DNA from: Candidatus Anammoximicrobium sp.
GTDB lineage: Bacteria; Planctomycetota; Planctomycetia; Pirellulales; Pirellulaceae
Direction of reading: 5' to 3'
DNA: 43,998 nt
Assembly (NCBI GenBank): GCA_012515235.1
Contig: JAAYYU010000053.1
Location: 1 to 43,998, forward strand
In this document: positions 26,883 to 36,401 of the stretch, piece after piece
How positions within the stretch are numbered: the first letter of the stretch is position 1
Layout of the letters: each line of letters begins with the position of its first letter
Notes under the pieces: generated by a model
The model's input: the letters and a program-made list of their open reading frames with translations, nothing else
Told to the model about the DNA's origin: nothing
The model's database searches: none
Made by a program: the position numbers and the translations under genes

Positions 26883-27902
26883 GTGTCGTTGGGTATCAGC
26901 ACCGAGCATTTGACGAAGATCTACGGCGGCAAAGTCATCGCCGTCAACGACATGAGCCTCCAGGTGCCGGCCGGCTCGATCTACGGCTTGCTGGGCCCTA
27001 ACGGCGCCGGCAAGACGACGACCCTGCGGCTGCTGCTGGGACTGCAGACGCCCACGGCGGGCAAGGCGGAGATTCTCGGCCGGCCCTGCGGAGTGAACGC
27101 GACGACAGTTCGGGGCCTGATCGGCTTCCTGCCGACCCATCCCACGCTGCCGGGACACCTGCGGCCGGTCGAATATCTGGAACTGCTGGGCAAAGTCTGC
27201 CGCCTGCCGGCGGAGGTCCGCAAGCCGCGTTTGACGTCGCTGCTGCGGGCCGTGGGGCTGCTGGATGCGACGGATCAGCGGATCGACACCTTTTCGACCG
27301 GGATGCGCACGCGGCTGGGCATTGCGGCCTCGCTGCTGGCCGATCCGCCGCTGCTGTTGTGGGACGAGCCCACGGCCGGACTGGACCCGGCCGCGCGCCG
27401 GTTCACGCTGGACCTGATCCGCGACTTGGGCCAGACCCGCACGATTCTCGTCGCCACGCACATCCTGAGCGACATCGACCAGATTTGCGACCACGTCGGC
27501 GTCATGTACGAGGGCCGCATGATCTTCAGCGGGCCAATGCGGGAGATGAAGCGGCGGCTGCAGCGGGACGAGTATATCCTGGAGGTCGAGGGGCCGCCGG
27601 AATCGCTGTCCGCAGCAGCCCAGCGGGCCGGCCAGTTGCCGGACGTGACCGCGCGAGCCGCCGATCAGCACTCGCTGGTCGTGCAGGTGGCCGAGGGCGT
27701 CAGCCGGGCCGCCGCGTTAGCGAAAGTGCTGGACCTGATCGACGCCTCCGGGCTGACCCTGCAGTCCGTGCAATCGGCCCGCAACGACACGGAACACGCG
27801 TACTTACAACTGCTGCAAGAGGACCAAGCACATGGATTCCGGCGATTCGAGTTCGAACAGCGGCACGGCCCTGATGCCGGCCCTCGCCATTCTGCGTTAT
27901 GA
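26883..27902 (+). CDS. ABC transporter ATP-binding protein
   Basis: A 339-residue ATPase of the ABC-2 exporter type. GTG 26883 has GGAGG 8 nt upstream. Walker A is GPNGAGKTTT, the signature is FSTGMRTRLGIAASLL (a variant of LSGGQ), Walker B with the D-loop is LLLWDEPTAGLD, and the H-loop is VATHILSD. The C-terminal 110 residues resemble the regulatory tail of DrrA/CcmA-like ATPases. The last 71 bp overlap the start of the permease gene in another frame, so the final 23 residues (after about QLLQEDQAHG) are Arg/His-rich and probably dispensable. It powers the membrane protein encoded next. Confidence 0.93.
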   Translation: MSLGISTEHLTKIYGGKVIAVNDMSLQVPAGSIYGLLGPNGAGKTTTLRLLLGLQTPTAGKAEILGRPCGVNATTVRGLIGFLPTHPTLPGHLRPVEYLELLGKVCRLPAEVRKPRLTSLLRAVGLLDATDQRIDTFSTGMRTRLGIAASLLADPPLLLWDEPTAGLDPAARRFTLDLIRDLGQTRTILVATHILSDIDQICDHVGVMYEGRMIFSGPMREMKRRLQRDEYILEVEGPPESLSAAAQRAGQLPDVTARAADQHSLVVQVAEGVSRAAALAKVLDLIDASGLTLQSVQSARNDTEHAYLQLLQEDQAHGFRRFEFEQRHGPDAGPRHSAL

Positions 27903-28755
27903 GTTGGGCAGTCTGTGGTCCGGGTGGCTGGTCCGCTTGTGGCTGATCGGCGCCGGCGTGCTGGCCCTGCTGACGTTGACCAGCGCGTGGGGGCAACTGC
28001 AGACGAGCATCCTCATCGGCTCGCTGCTGTTTCCATTTCTTGTCTTTCCGTGGTTTTTGATCGTCATGCTGTTGGGGATCAGCCCGGTGACCGGATCGCG
28101 GCTGGATGCGTTGGCCGACGGGATTCTCAGCCGCCCGATCACGCGCTACGAGTATCTGCTGGCCAGTTGGGCGGCGCGGGTGGCGACCGTGTTGTCCGTG
28201 TTCTTCCTGGTCATCACGCCTTGCATGCTCCTGGCGACGTTCGCCAAGCGTCCCGCCGCGACGGCCGACTCCGTGACCTGGTACGGCATGCTCAGCGCCG
28301 CCGCGCTCGTCAGTCTGGTGTTGACGTTTCTCGTCTCCTTGGGCTTTCTTGCCGGCACGCTGCTGCGGCGACCGCTGGTGGCCGCCGTGGTGCTGTTCTT
28401 CGTCTGGTACCCGGCGAATCTTGTGTTGGACACGTTGCAGCTGGAGGAGTTTTCGCCGATCACGTTGAACCGGGCTCTGCCGACGCTGTTGCGGACGCCG
28501 TGGCGGGCGACGGAAGCGGCTGGCGATCGCCGACTGAGCGCCACGGACGCGGCCGCGCTGCAGCGTCAGTGGGACCACGTGATGACGGTTTTCGGAGGCG
28601 GCCAGCCCCAGCCGCAGGCCCGCGACTCGGCCGACTTCTTCGAGCGCGGCAGCTACGAAGATTTCTCGTTCTGGAAGGTCTTTTTCGGTTACAGTATCCC
28701 CACGCTGGCCGCCGTCGCCCTGACGACCTGGTGTTTCTGCCGGCGCGATCTTTGA
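27832..28755 (+). CDS. ABC-2 type permease
   Basis: A 307-residue membrane protein, partner of the preceding ATPase. Six hydrophobic segments are visible, including LVRLWLIGAGVLALLTLTSA, LLFPFLVFPWFLIVMLLGIS, VATVLSVFFLVITPCMLLAT, VSLVLTFLVSLGFLAGTLL, LVAAVVLFFVWYPANLV and the C-terminal TLAAVALTTWCFC. The SRPITRYEYLLASWAAR stretch is the cytoplasmic loop typical of ABC-2 exporters. A soluble loop of about 75 residues (LQLEEFSPITL to FERGSYEDFSF) precedes the last helix. ATG 27832 lies inside the ATPase gene (71-bp overlap). Cargo cannot be told. Confidence 0.9.
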   Translation: MDSGDSSSNSGTALMPALAILRYELGSLWSGWLVRLWLIGAGVLALLTLTSAWGQLQTSILIGSLLFPFLVFPWFLIVMLLGISPVTGSRLDALADGILSRPITRYEYLLASWAARVATVLSVFFLVITPCMLLATFAKRPAATADSVTWYGMLSAAALVSLVLTFLVSLGFLAGTLLRRPLVAAVVLFFVWYPANLVLDTLQLEEFSPITLNRALPTLLRTPWRATEAAGDRRLSATDAAALQRQWDHVMTVFGGGQPQPQARDSADFFERGSYEDFSFWKVFFGYSIPTLAAVALTTWCFCRRDL

Positions 28756-28770
28756 TGGAGTGACGTCCCG

Positions 28771-30528
28771 ATGTATCGACCCATTCTTGCCCTGACCATC
28801 GCTGTCTGTACGCTCCCGCCGGTTTGTGTTGCGCCGGCCGCCGAACCGCTGCCGCCGCGCGCCGAGTGGATTTCTCAGGACGCCGTGATCGTCGTGGACA
28901 TCGCTCAACCCCGCCGGCTGCTCGAACGGATGCTGGACGCCCACGTCATCGGCGCCGTCACCGCCTCGCCCCAGTACCAGGCCGCAGCGGCCAAGGCCGA
29001 ATTCAAACAGCTGGCCGGCGTCGTCAAACACTATCAGGAAAAATACCAGGTCGATTTCCGCGGCCTCGTTGGCAAACTGCTCGGCGGCGGCATCACTTGG
29101 GCTCTCGGGCCCGACGAGGCCAGCCTGTTGATCGTCGATACGGAGGACGCCCGCCTGCTGGAGGAAGTCCACGAGTTCCTCCGCGTAGTGGCCCGCGGCG
29201 AGGCGGAGAAGCGGGGTCAGCCGAATGCGGTGGTGTCTGCCGAATATCGCGGCGTGACGGGCTGGAAGTTCGGCCCTCACGAAGCGCACGCGATCCTCGG
29301 CAGCCGACTGGTGTTGACCAACAAGCCGGACCGGCTGAGGGCGGCCCTGGACCTGCGGGCGAATCCGAACGGCGCCAGTGTGGCCAAATCGGCCCAGTAC
29401 CGCGCCGCGCAGCAAACGGCCGGAGCCGACTCGCTGGGCAGCGTCTATGCCGATCTGGCTGTGTTGAAACAGATCCCCAACGTCCAGGCCACGCTTGCCA
29501 AAAACGCCGAAAACCCGTTGGGCTCGCTGCTGGCGGCGCCGCTGCTGGCAGCCGTGCGCGAAGCGAACTGGCTGGCGATGGGGGTGAATGTACACGACCA
29601 GCAACTGGCCATTGACCTGGCGATGGACGCCGCGCCCGGCGATGCGGCGTCTCCCCAGGAGTTCGCTACGCCGGACACTGCCGCCGGCGGCGCGTTGCCG
29701 AACTTCGCGGTGCCGCGTCAGATCGCCGGGCTGAGTTTCTACCGCGATCTGCACAAGTTCTACGCGGCCAAAGACCAGCTGTTTCCCGAACGGACCTCCG
29801 GCCTGATCTTTTTCGAGAACATGATGGGCATCTTCTTTACCGGCCGCGACCTGACCGACGAGGTGCTGGCCGAGACCACGCCGCACGTGCGGTTCGTGGT
29901 GGCCCAGCAGGAGTACGACGCTCGAACTGGCACGCCACGCGTCCAACTGCCGGGCTTCGCCGCCGTGTTCCGACTGAAAAACCCGAAGTTCTCGCTGGTC
30001 GCTGAGGAGGCCTTTCAGAAGGCGCTGGGCCTGGTCAATTTCACCCGCGGGCAAAAGGCCGAACCGGGCCTGATTCTCGATCGGCCGGAGCATGGCGGCG
30101 TGAAGTACACCGTGGCCGCCTTCGCGGCGCCGGCCAGGACCGACCAGACGCCCGTCGACCTGCGGTTCAATTTCCAGCCCACGCTGGCCATGCCCCACGG
30201 CTACGTGGTCATCAGCAGCACCGAAGCTTTGGCTCGCGACTTGATCGACGCCCTGAAGGAAGAGGCCGCCGGAAAGCTACAACCGCTGGCGGGCATACAC
30301 AGCCTCGTGACCCTCGACGGAAGCCGGGTGGCGTCGATCCTGAATGCCAACCGCGAGGCCATGATCCAGCAGAGCATGGTCGAGAAGGGCAAGACCTACG
30401 AGCAAGCCGCCCAGGAATTGGACGTCGGCCTGAAGATCGCCCAGGCTATCCGCCAACTCACCCTGAACATGGGCAGCCGCAACGGACAGACGCGTGCCAG
30501 GCTGGAAATGACCGTCGAAGTGCCGTGA
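28771..30528 (+). CDS. secreted protein of unknown function (DUF3352-like)
   Basis: A 585-residue protein with a signal peptide (MYRPILALTIAVCTLPPVCVAPAAA-like). It has no catalytic motif I recognise. The overall pattern, ISQDAVIVVDIAQPRRLLERML near the start, repeated LVLTNKPDRLRAAL and YVVISSTEALARDLIDAL segments, and a paired alpha/beta organisation, resembles DUF3352-type exported proteins found widely in Planctomycetota; I hold that match loosely. It starts 15 bp after the permease stop, so it is probably the third gene of the exporter operon and may be its periplasmic partner or simply co-transcribed. The 70-bp repeat array begins 30 bp after its stop. Confidence 0.65.
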   Translation: MYRPILALTIAVCTLPPVCVAPAAEPLPPRAEWISQDAVIVVDIAQPRRLLERMLDAHVIGAVTASPQYQAAAAKAEFKQLAGVVKHYQEKYQVDFRGLVGKLLGGGITWALGPDEASLLIVDTEDARLLEEVHEFLRVVARGEAEKRGQPNAVVSAEYRGVTGWKFGPHEAHAILGSRLVLTNKPDRLRAALDLRANPNGASVAKSAQYRAAQQTAGADSLGSVYADLAVLKQIPNVQATLAKNAENPLGSLLAAPLLAAVREANWLAMGVNVHDQQLAIDLAMDAAPGDAASPQEFATPDTAAGGALPNFAVPRQIAGLSFYRDLHKFYAAKDQLFPERTSGLIFFENMMGIFFTGRDLTDEVLAETTPHVRFVVAQQEYDARTGTPRVQLPGFAAVFRLKNPKFSLVAEEAFQKALGLVNFTRGQKAEPGLILDRPEHGGVKYTVAAFAAPARTDQTPVDLRFNFQPTLAMPHGYVVISSTEALARDLIDALKEEAAGKLQPLAGIHSLVTLDGSRVASILNANREAMIQQSMVEKGKTYEQAAQELDVGLKIAQAIRQLTLNMGSRNGQTRARLEMTVEVP

Positions 30529-30557
30529 CGAGGGCCTGTTCGCCAGGCAGCGTTCGC

Positions 30558-30887
30558 CGAACTAACTTCCCGGACTCCGGCCACCACGCTGCTTGCCAGC
30601 GTGGAGCCGTGTTCGGAACCAGACATCGCCCCGTCGCGCGACCTCTTGGGCCACCACGCTGCTTGCCAGCGTGGAGCCATGTTCGGAACCAGACATCGCC
30701 CCGCCGCGCGACCTCTTGGGCCACCACGCTGCTTGCCAGCGTGGAGCCGTGTTCGGAACCAGACATCGCCCCGCCGCGCGACCTCTTGGGCCACCACGCT
30801 GCTTGCCAGCGTGGAGCCATGTTCGGAACCAGACATCGCCCCGCCGCGCGACCTCTTGGGCCACCACGCTGGCGAGCAGCGTGGTGA
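30558..30887. repeat. 70-bp tandem repeat array, four full copies
   Basis: Units start at 30581, 30651, 30721 and 30791, each beginning ccaccacgctgcttgccagc; a fifth is cut at 30861 and ends in a perfect palindrome, caccacgctg-gcgag-cagcgtggtg. Every unit includes the hairpin CCACGCTG-cttgc-CAGCGTGG. Copies differ only at a few sites (gccgtg/gccatg, ccgtcg/ccgccg). The 23 bp before the first unit also match the copy at the right end of the window. The open frames through this array follow from its 70-bp period and lack of stops, not from coding. Confidence 0.95.
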
Positions 30888-31080
30888 CGTCAGCCAGGTC
30901 GAGCGCCAGCCGCGTTTCGCCGCTTGGGCGTATCCGCTGGTCGTCGACCGGAAACTGCCGACGCTGCCGATCTGGCTGAAGGACGACCTGGCAGTCTGTC
31001 TCGATTTGGACGCCAGCTACGAGGAAACCTGCCGAGTCCTGCGCGTTCCGGGCGCCTCGCGGCTGCCGCAATCCCACGCA
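30888..31080 (+). pseudogene. probable 3-prime remnant of a DUF4058 protein gene
   Basis: Directly after the repeat array one + frame reads like a protein C-terminus: VSQVERQPRFAAWAYPLVVDR, KLPTLPIWLKDDLAVCLDLD and ASYEETCRVLRVPG. The order (PLP-x-IP-x-L, then D-x-x-LDL and a Tyr/Arg-rich end) resembles the end of DUF4058 proteins, which are abundant in Planctomycetota and Cyanobacteria. The rest of the gene is missing; upstream is only repeat DNA. I infer a deletion or rearrangement at the repeat. The family call is from memory of the pattern, so confidence is modest. Confidence 0.45.
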
Positions 31081-31145
31081 GTTTCGCGTGGGAGCCCCGG
31101 TTTCGCGCGAGGCCGGGAGACCGGCGCCGAAGACTTGTTCCAGAA

Positions 31146-32870
31146 TCACCTGGTCACTTCCCCGGCAAAGTACTTTGCCGTCAGCGGTTCGCCGGTGGCG
31201 CGGCGGACGAATTCGGGCCAGGGCCAAGTGCCGCCGGGCTGGAAGACGTTCTCCCGCAGGAAATCGCCGATGTCGCGGCGGCCCACGAAGCTGAGTTCCG
31301 CAGCGGCATCGCCGGGCGGCGCCAGTTGTGCGATTCGATGCCGCAACTGGGCGGCAAACAATTCGCCCAGCAGGTAGTTGTGATAGTACACGGGCGCGAT
31401 GGAGAAATGCGGCTTGGAGGCCCAATCGGGCTGGTTCCGCTGCGGCGGACGGCGGAGCATCTGGTACTGCTCGACGGCGTCCCACCAGCGCCGATTCAAG
31501 TCTTGCCGCGGGTTCTCGTAGAGCGATTTTTCAAAGTGCAGCATGACCAGCGTCCAGCGGGCAAAGATCAGCTGTTCGCGGCGGCGCTGTTGGCGGATCG
31601 CCGCCGCTGCCTCGCGGACGCGGTCTTCGTCGGCGCCGGCGCACTGGATCATCCAGGCCGGCGTCTTGGCCAAGGCGCCGAACAGCATGGCCACGCCCTC
31701 GGTCGTGAACGTATGGGCCGGCTGGCGGACGTTGTACGGCAGGCTACGGTCGATTCCCACGTCGTAGACGGCATGGCCCACTTCGTGCAGCGTCGTGTCC
31801 ATCCATTCGGCCGTGGGTTTGATGTTGCACAGCGTCCGCACGTCCTCGGACCGGTTGATGCTCGTGCAGAACGCGTGCTGGTCCTTGCCTTCGCGTTCGT
31901 ACAGATCGCTGCGGCGGAGGATGTCGTCGGCCGGCAAGCCGATCTGGTGGTAGAACTGGCGGGCGATCTGGACGATCTGCTCGCGGCTCTTCTGCGCATA
32001 GAACTCGTTCAGGTTGATCCGTTCCGAAGGCGGCGCGGCTTGGAAGAACGGATTATCGTAGTGCCAGGGCATCATCTCGTCCGGCCGGATGCGGAATCGC
32101 CGCGCCAATTCTGCGTCCAGTTCGGCTTTCATCTCAACAAACGGCTGGCGTGTGAGCTGTTCCAGTTCGCCGAAAATCGCCAGTAACGGGTCCGGGTCGT
32201 GTTCCTGTAGCCGGATTTGCATCTCCCAGAAATTGGCGAACCCCAGTCTTTCAGCGGCCTGATTGCGGAGTTCGGCCAACTCGACCAGCTTGTCGGCGAC
32301 GACGGGGCCAACCTGTTTGAGCCCTTCCCAGAGCGTCTTCCTGCTAGACGAATCGGCCTGTTTGGCGAGCCGTTCGAGCAGCTGGTTGTTCGACAGCCGC
32401 TGGCCGTCCACCTGGGCGCGGAAGGTTCCGAACAGCCGTTCGATTTCCTTCGACCGCTTGACCATCTGCTCCAGCAAGTCGGGCGGCAGCTGGTTGCGGC
32501 GGAAGGTCAAGGCGGCCAGGTCCAGCGAACGTTTTTCGACCTCCGACAGGCCGGCGGCGCCGCGCAGCTGCTGGACGCGTTGGTACGCGGCGGGGTCGCT
32601 GTGGTATTGACGCACCGCCAAGGCCGCTTCGGCCGCCGCGGCAAAGTCCTGCTCCCGGCCCGAGTTGGCCGCCCGCCATTCGGCCAGATTCGCGCGAATT
32701 TCAAGTCGGGCAAACTGGTCCAGGTAATCCTTCAAAAACACCCGTGCCTGCGTTGCCATCTCCGACTTCTCCTCCCGTTCTGCAGCCGGTGCTTCCTTCA
32801 CGGACGGCACCCAGCCGAGTTCCCCACCGATCGCCAGCACGGCCAGTGTCCACCAAGCCATCGTCCTCAT
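31146..32870 (-). CDS. exported M2 family (ACE-like) peptidyl-dipeptidase
   Basis: A 574-residue zinc metallopeptidase of the M2 family, which removes dipeptides from peptide C-termini. The start MRTMAWWTLAVLAIGG gives a signal peptide to about residue 30 (EAPAAE). The zinc motif is TLHEVGHAVYD (HEVGH 362-366), with the third ligand Glu391 in TFTTEGVAMLFG. Family features such as FWEMQIRLQEHDPDPL, FCTSINRSEDVRTLCNI and SIAPVYYHNYLLGELFAAQL are present. ACE single domains are of similar size, so it is full length. The start position is my reading of the first Met before the hydrophobic stretch. It is likely periplasmic and degrades peptides; the DUF4838 gene lies 168 bp upstream on the same strand. 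Confidence 0.88.
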   Translation of the reverse strand: MRTMAWWTLAVLAIGGELGWVPSVKEAPAAEREEKSEMATQARVFLKDYLDQFARLEIRANLAEWRAANSGREQDFAAAAEAALAVRQYHSDPAAYQRVQQLRGAAGLSEVEKRSLDLAALTFRRNQLPPDLLEQMVKRSKEIERLFGTFRAQVDGQRLSNNQLLERLAKQADSSSRKTLWEGLKQVGPVVADKLVELAELRNQAAERLGFANFWEMQIRLQEHDPDPLLAIFGELEQLTRQPFVEMKAELDAELARRFRIRPDEMMPWHYDNPFFQAAPPSERINLNEFYAQKSREQIVQIARQFYHQIGLPADDILRRSDLYEREGKDQHAFCTSINRSEDVRTLCNIKPTAEWMDTTLHEVGHAVYDVGIDRSLPYNVRQPAHTFTTEGVAMLFGALAKTPAWMIQCAGADEDRVREAAAAIRQQRRREQLIFARWTLVMLHFEKSLYENPRQDLNRRWWDAVEQYQMLRRPPQRNQPDWASKPHFSIAPVYYHNYLLGELFAAQLRHRIAQLAPPGDAAAELSFVGRRDIGDFLRENVFQPGGTWPWPEFVRRATGEPLTAKYFAGEVTR

Positions 32871-33038
32871 GAAAACAACCCTCCCGAGTGTCGCGTGTCG
32901 GCCTTTCGTCTTGCAGAGCAGGCCCCGCCCCAGGCGGTCTGCCAGACGCTTGCCGGCCGCCAACCCTAGAGTCCTGCTTGATTCTCTTGCAGTGCGTTGA
33001 AAAGAACGCGGAGCCAGTCCCCTTTCTTCAACCGGCGG

Positions 33039-35915
33039 TTACTCCTGACGTTCGCGTTCATGATACCGCGCAAAGTTCTCCAGCATGCGTGCGGGCGCAA
33101 GGCGAATGTCATCGCCGCCGACGACGATCAGTCCCTTGCCGTAGCGTCGGGCCAGCAGATAGGGGAACGACGTGTCGCCCTCGCTGGGAGCGGTAGCCAG
33201 CACGGTCCAGGCCGCGGCGTCGGCCGGCTCGAAGCCGTAAGCCGGCGTGATAGCGGTTTTCAAACCGGCCAGCAGATTGTGCGGTTTCGTGCTCCAGTCG
33301 CCCGGCTGGATGAACGTGCTGGTGCGCGCGGCCAGCGGGATGCCGCGGCACGTGACGCTGTTGAGCTTGAACGCAGGGTCTTGGAAATATTGATCAAGTG
33401 GAATGTTCCAGTAGGAGACAAAGACGGCCAGCGCGCCGTTCTGCACGGCGGGGACCAGGTGCTTTTGCCAATAATCGGCCGGCACCTTGTTCGGGCCGTG
33501 GGGATGGCGGAACCAGTAGGCGTCGCAGGGGCCGGGCAGCGCCAACAGTTGTTCCTCGTTGGCCGCCAGGCAAAAGTGCCAGCCGGCCTCCGTGAACTCC
33601 TGGGCGAGCGCGGCGTGCCGCTTGGCCTCCCGGTCCGGCGCGCCGGACCACCAGAGCAGCGAGCGGTCGGTGCGGGCAGCGGAACTGAACAGCAACACGG
33701 CCATTTCGCACTCGGGAAAGACCGCCGTCGCCAGCTCCGGCTGCCGGCCGTGGCGGCGGAGAAAACGCGCCTGCCAGGTCTCCTGCGGGTCCGGCGTGTG
33801 CCCCAGCGCGGCAAAGGGCACGGTCATCTCCGCCTCCCAGGCATCCGCAGCCAGGTGCGTGCTGGCCTGCCACGCGGGATTCCAGCGGTCCTCCTGGACG
33901 CCCACGCTGGATTCGCACCAGTCCTGCCGAGTCCCGCGCGAATTGACCGTCAAGTGCCAGGTTTCGCCGGTCAGTCCGGAAGCCAGAACGAGTTCCACGC
34001 TGTCGTCTTCCTCGACCCTGCCGGCCTGCTCCGACGCGGCAGCCTTCAAGTTCCGGATCGGGCGGTCCTGGCAGAACCACTTCACCAGCAGCGCCTCCTT
34101 GGTCCAAGCCAAACGCACGCTCGTGGCCAGACGCTCGGCGTCGCGGGCCGCTGCGACAAGGTCCTGGGGCCGGGAGGCGGAATGCGCCAGGTCGGCGGCA
34201 TCCGCCAACAACGGCAGCGTCAACCGCGGAACCGCGGTGTTCAGACGGTACAGGTCCAGCCACTGATTGTACAGCGCCCGCTCGCGTTTCAACGCCGCTG
34301 CCGCACGCTCCCTGGCGGCCGTCTCGGCGATCTGCGGCAACCGCTGCTCGGCCGCCGCAAAGGCCGCGGACGCCGTCGCGCGCAGTTCGTCGGTCAGCAG
34401 CGGCTCCGCCGCACTCAACGCGTTGCCGAGAATCGTGGCGTGGATCGGCATGGCGGTCCAAGCTCGGTCCAACGCCGTGAAGTATTCCAGCAGGGGCCCC
34501 GCAGCCTCGCCAAAGACGGTCTGGCACCAGTCGCTCAGGACGGCCTGCAACTCCTGGTCCGGGTCCCAGAGCAGCCGGGCGTAGAGGTAAATGGACAGAC
34601 GGTTCTGAACGTGATGGGCGCGGACGTCCGGGCCGTGCTTGGGCGAGAGCGAGACTTCGGGGATCACGGCCACGTGGCCCAAGCGGCGGCTGGTCTTGAT
34701 CGCATCGTCGATCACGCTCAAAAAGGGAGTGAAGCGCGCGTTCTTCGTGTAGATGTCGTACTCGTAGGCATAGTGGCCGATGGGCAAGCCGGTGGCCTGC
34801 CAGGCGCGCATCGCACGCAGCGTGTCCTCGTTGCGTTGGCAGCCGGGGTGGCCGTACGGATGAATGTTGCAGCGGCTGTAGCTGGCATATTCGACGAATT
34901 CGCTGTTGCGGATCGCGCACTTGGGCACGTCGCGATAGCCCTGATAGGCGATCGTGGCGAATTTCAGTTTCGGAAATTCCTTCTTCAGCGTGTCGGTCAG
35001 CCGGTTGTAGAATTCGAACCAGGCGGTGGATACGTCCATTTTGGCACAACTGGCGCAGCGGCAGTAGTCTTGGTTGTCGCCCGGAAAGACACTGAGAAGA
35101 TCCAGGTAAGGATGCTCTCGCAAGTAGCGGGCCGTTCTGGCGGCGACCAGCCTATCCACCTCCGGATTGCTAAAACAGATATTGTTGCGGTAACGCTTGC
35201 CCTGGATCTCGGCAAAGTACTCCGGGTGCTGCTCAAACAGGGCGTCTGGCAGGACGATATTGTGGGACGACCACATGGAGTAGAAGCCTCGGCGTTTTTC
35301 CTCGGCCGGGGCGGCGTGACGGTGGATATTGATGAAGTTGCGGCCCATCCACTCGCGAAAGCGGGCCACATCGCGCCAGTCGCCGCACAGGTGAAAGCCG
35401 CGATAGGCGAAGGCGGGTTGGTGGTTGTACGTCAACTCGGGCAGGGACCAAACACGCTTGGCGGGCATGAATTCGCCGTCAGGGCCGGGCCACAGCCAGC
35501 GCACACCCAACTCGCGCTGGAGAAAGCAGTACACGGCGTACAGCGCGCCGCGTGGCTGGTTGCCCGCCAGATAGAGCCTGCCGCCCAACGTGTACACGGC
35601 AACCTGTTCGATCTTGTCCGTCTTGAGCTTCAGGGCCGTGGTCTGCGCCCGGACTTCCGGATTCTGGAGGTCCCCGATCACGATCGCCTGGCGGCCGGGC
35701 ACCTGGTCCGACTGGACGATCTCGAACGCGGCGCCGGAGATCTTCTGCAGCGCATCCCGCAGTTCCTCGGCAGCAAAAACTTCCGCCGGCTCGGCCTGCG
35801 GGGCCAGGTAGATTTTCCAGTTCGTACGGCCGTCCTCGAAGAACGGCTCGCCGCCACACGCCGCCGGCGATGCAGACAGCGCGAGAGCGGCCAGACACAA
35901 AATCCTGAAACACAT
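33039..35915 (-). CDS. exported DUF4838 protein (alpha-glucuronidase/GH20-like N-domain)
   Basis: A 958-residue exported protein. ATG 35915 with AAGGGG upstream gives a signal peptide (MCFRILCLAALALSASPAACG). Residues about 30-140 are a GH20/GH67-type alpha+beta domain (AAEELRDALQKISGA, VIGDLQNPEV, GGRLYLAGNQPRGALYAVYCFLQ). The DUF4838 region follows (about 145-480): WGRNFINIHRH-type start of a barrel, SVFPGDNQDYCRCASCAKMD, FATIAYQGYRDVP. The DxxxYCxCxxC cysteines look like a bound metal or structural site. The C-terminal 400 residues include a carbohydrate-binding beta-sandwich (WHLTVNSRGTRQDWCESS, WEAEMTVPFAALGH). Probably a glycosidase on acidic sugars, but no catalytic pair is assigned. 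Confidence 0.82.
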   Translation of the reverse strand: MCFRILCLAALALSASPAACGGEPFFEDGRTNWKIYLAPQAEPAEVFAAEELRDALQKISGAAFEIVQSDQVPGRQAIVIGDLQNPEVRAQTTALKLKTDKIEQVAVYTLGGRLYLAGNQPRGALYAVYCFLQRELGVRWLWPGPDGEFMPAKRVWSLPELTYNHQPAFAYRGFHLCGDWRDVARFREWMGRNFINIHRHAAPAEEKRRGFYSMWSSHNIVLPDALFEQHPEYFAEIQGKRYRNNICFSNPEVDRLVAARTARYLREHPYLDLLSVFPGDNQDYCRCASCAKMDVSTAWFEFYNRLTDTLKKEFPKLKFATIAYQGYRDVPKCAIRNSEFVEYASYSRCNIHPYGHPGCQRNEDTLRAMRAWQATGLPIGHYAYEYDIYTKNARFTPFLSVIDDAIKTSRRLGHVAVIPEVSLSPKHGPDVRAHHVQNRLSIYLYARLLWDPDQELQAVLSDWCQTVFGEAAGPLLEYFTALDRAWTAMPIHATILGNALSAAEPLLTDELRATASAAFAAAEQRLPQIAETAARERAAAALKRERALYNQWLDLYRLNTAVPRLTLPLLADAADLAHSASRPQDLVAAARDAERLATSVRLAWTKEALLVKWFCQDRPIRNLKAAASEQAGRVEEDDSVELVLASGLTGETWHLTVNSRGTRQDWCESSVGVQEDRWNPAWQASTHLAADAWEAEMTVPFAALGHTPDPQETWQARFLRRHGRQPELATAVFPECEMAVLLFSSAARTDRSLLWWSGAPDREAKRHAALAQEFTEAGWHFCLAANEEQLLALPGPCDAYWFRHPHGPNKVPADYWQKHLVPAVQNGALAVFVSYWNIPLDQYFQDPAFKLNSVTCRGIPLAARTSTFIQPGDWSTKPHNLLAGLKTAITPAYGFEPADAAAWTVLATAPSEGDTSFPYLLARRYGKGLIVVGGDDIRLAPARMLENFARYHERERQE

Positions 35916-36401
35916 GCGAGCACCCCTTGGGACATGCCGATCACTGTGGAGATCCGCAACGTCCGGATTGTGTTGCCTTCCCCTCCACTCGTCAAGGGCG
36001 TGCGGCGGCGACGGTTCGGCTGGTGGCTCTCCGGCCGCCGTGCCCGACGCAGCCGCGCCGTGAGGCACTGTTCACTTGCAGGCAGCGTCTGCCGTGCGCG
36101 GGAAGCCCGCTTGCAGGCGATCGAAGACCGCGGACTCGAAGACCGCGGACTCAAGGATCAGGCGTTGCATTCCGCCCAGGTTCGCCGCCTCGCCTGCTCT
36201 GCTGTTTCTCGCACGGTGCGTGTTTCAGGGAGGTGACGAAATCCCCGCCGTGATCCGCGGATTTGGCTTCGCCTTGTCGCAGATCCGCATCGCCGTCGAC
36301 GGGCAGACGCTACAATAAGACGATGTGGCGGCGAGAGCGCCGAAGAGCGTGACCGGAAATCGACTTTCGACTCGACTCTGTGCGGTTCTGGAGAGATGGT
36401 G
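35916..36401. other. 486-bp divergent intergenic region
   Basis: It separates the DUF4838 gene (-) from the lipoprotein gene (+). The 15-bp sequence gaagaccgcggactc is directly duplicated at about 36123-36152. No gene looks coding and no clear promoter was found. Confidence 0.4.

Noticed and set aside
30601..31377. Plus-strand open frame running through the 70-bp repeats into the M2 gene
   Set aside because: The repeat part is only stop-free repeat DNA and the end is antisense to the peptidase; only the middle 30888-31080 looks like former coding sequence.
32997..36236. 1079-codon plus-strand frame opposite the DUF4838 gene
   Set aside because: High-GC shadow frame; the minus strand carries a signal peptide and recognisable domains.
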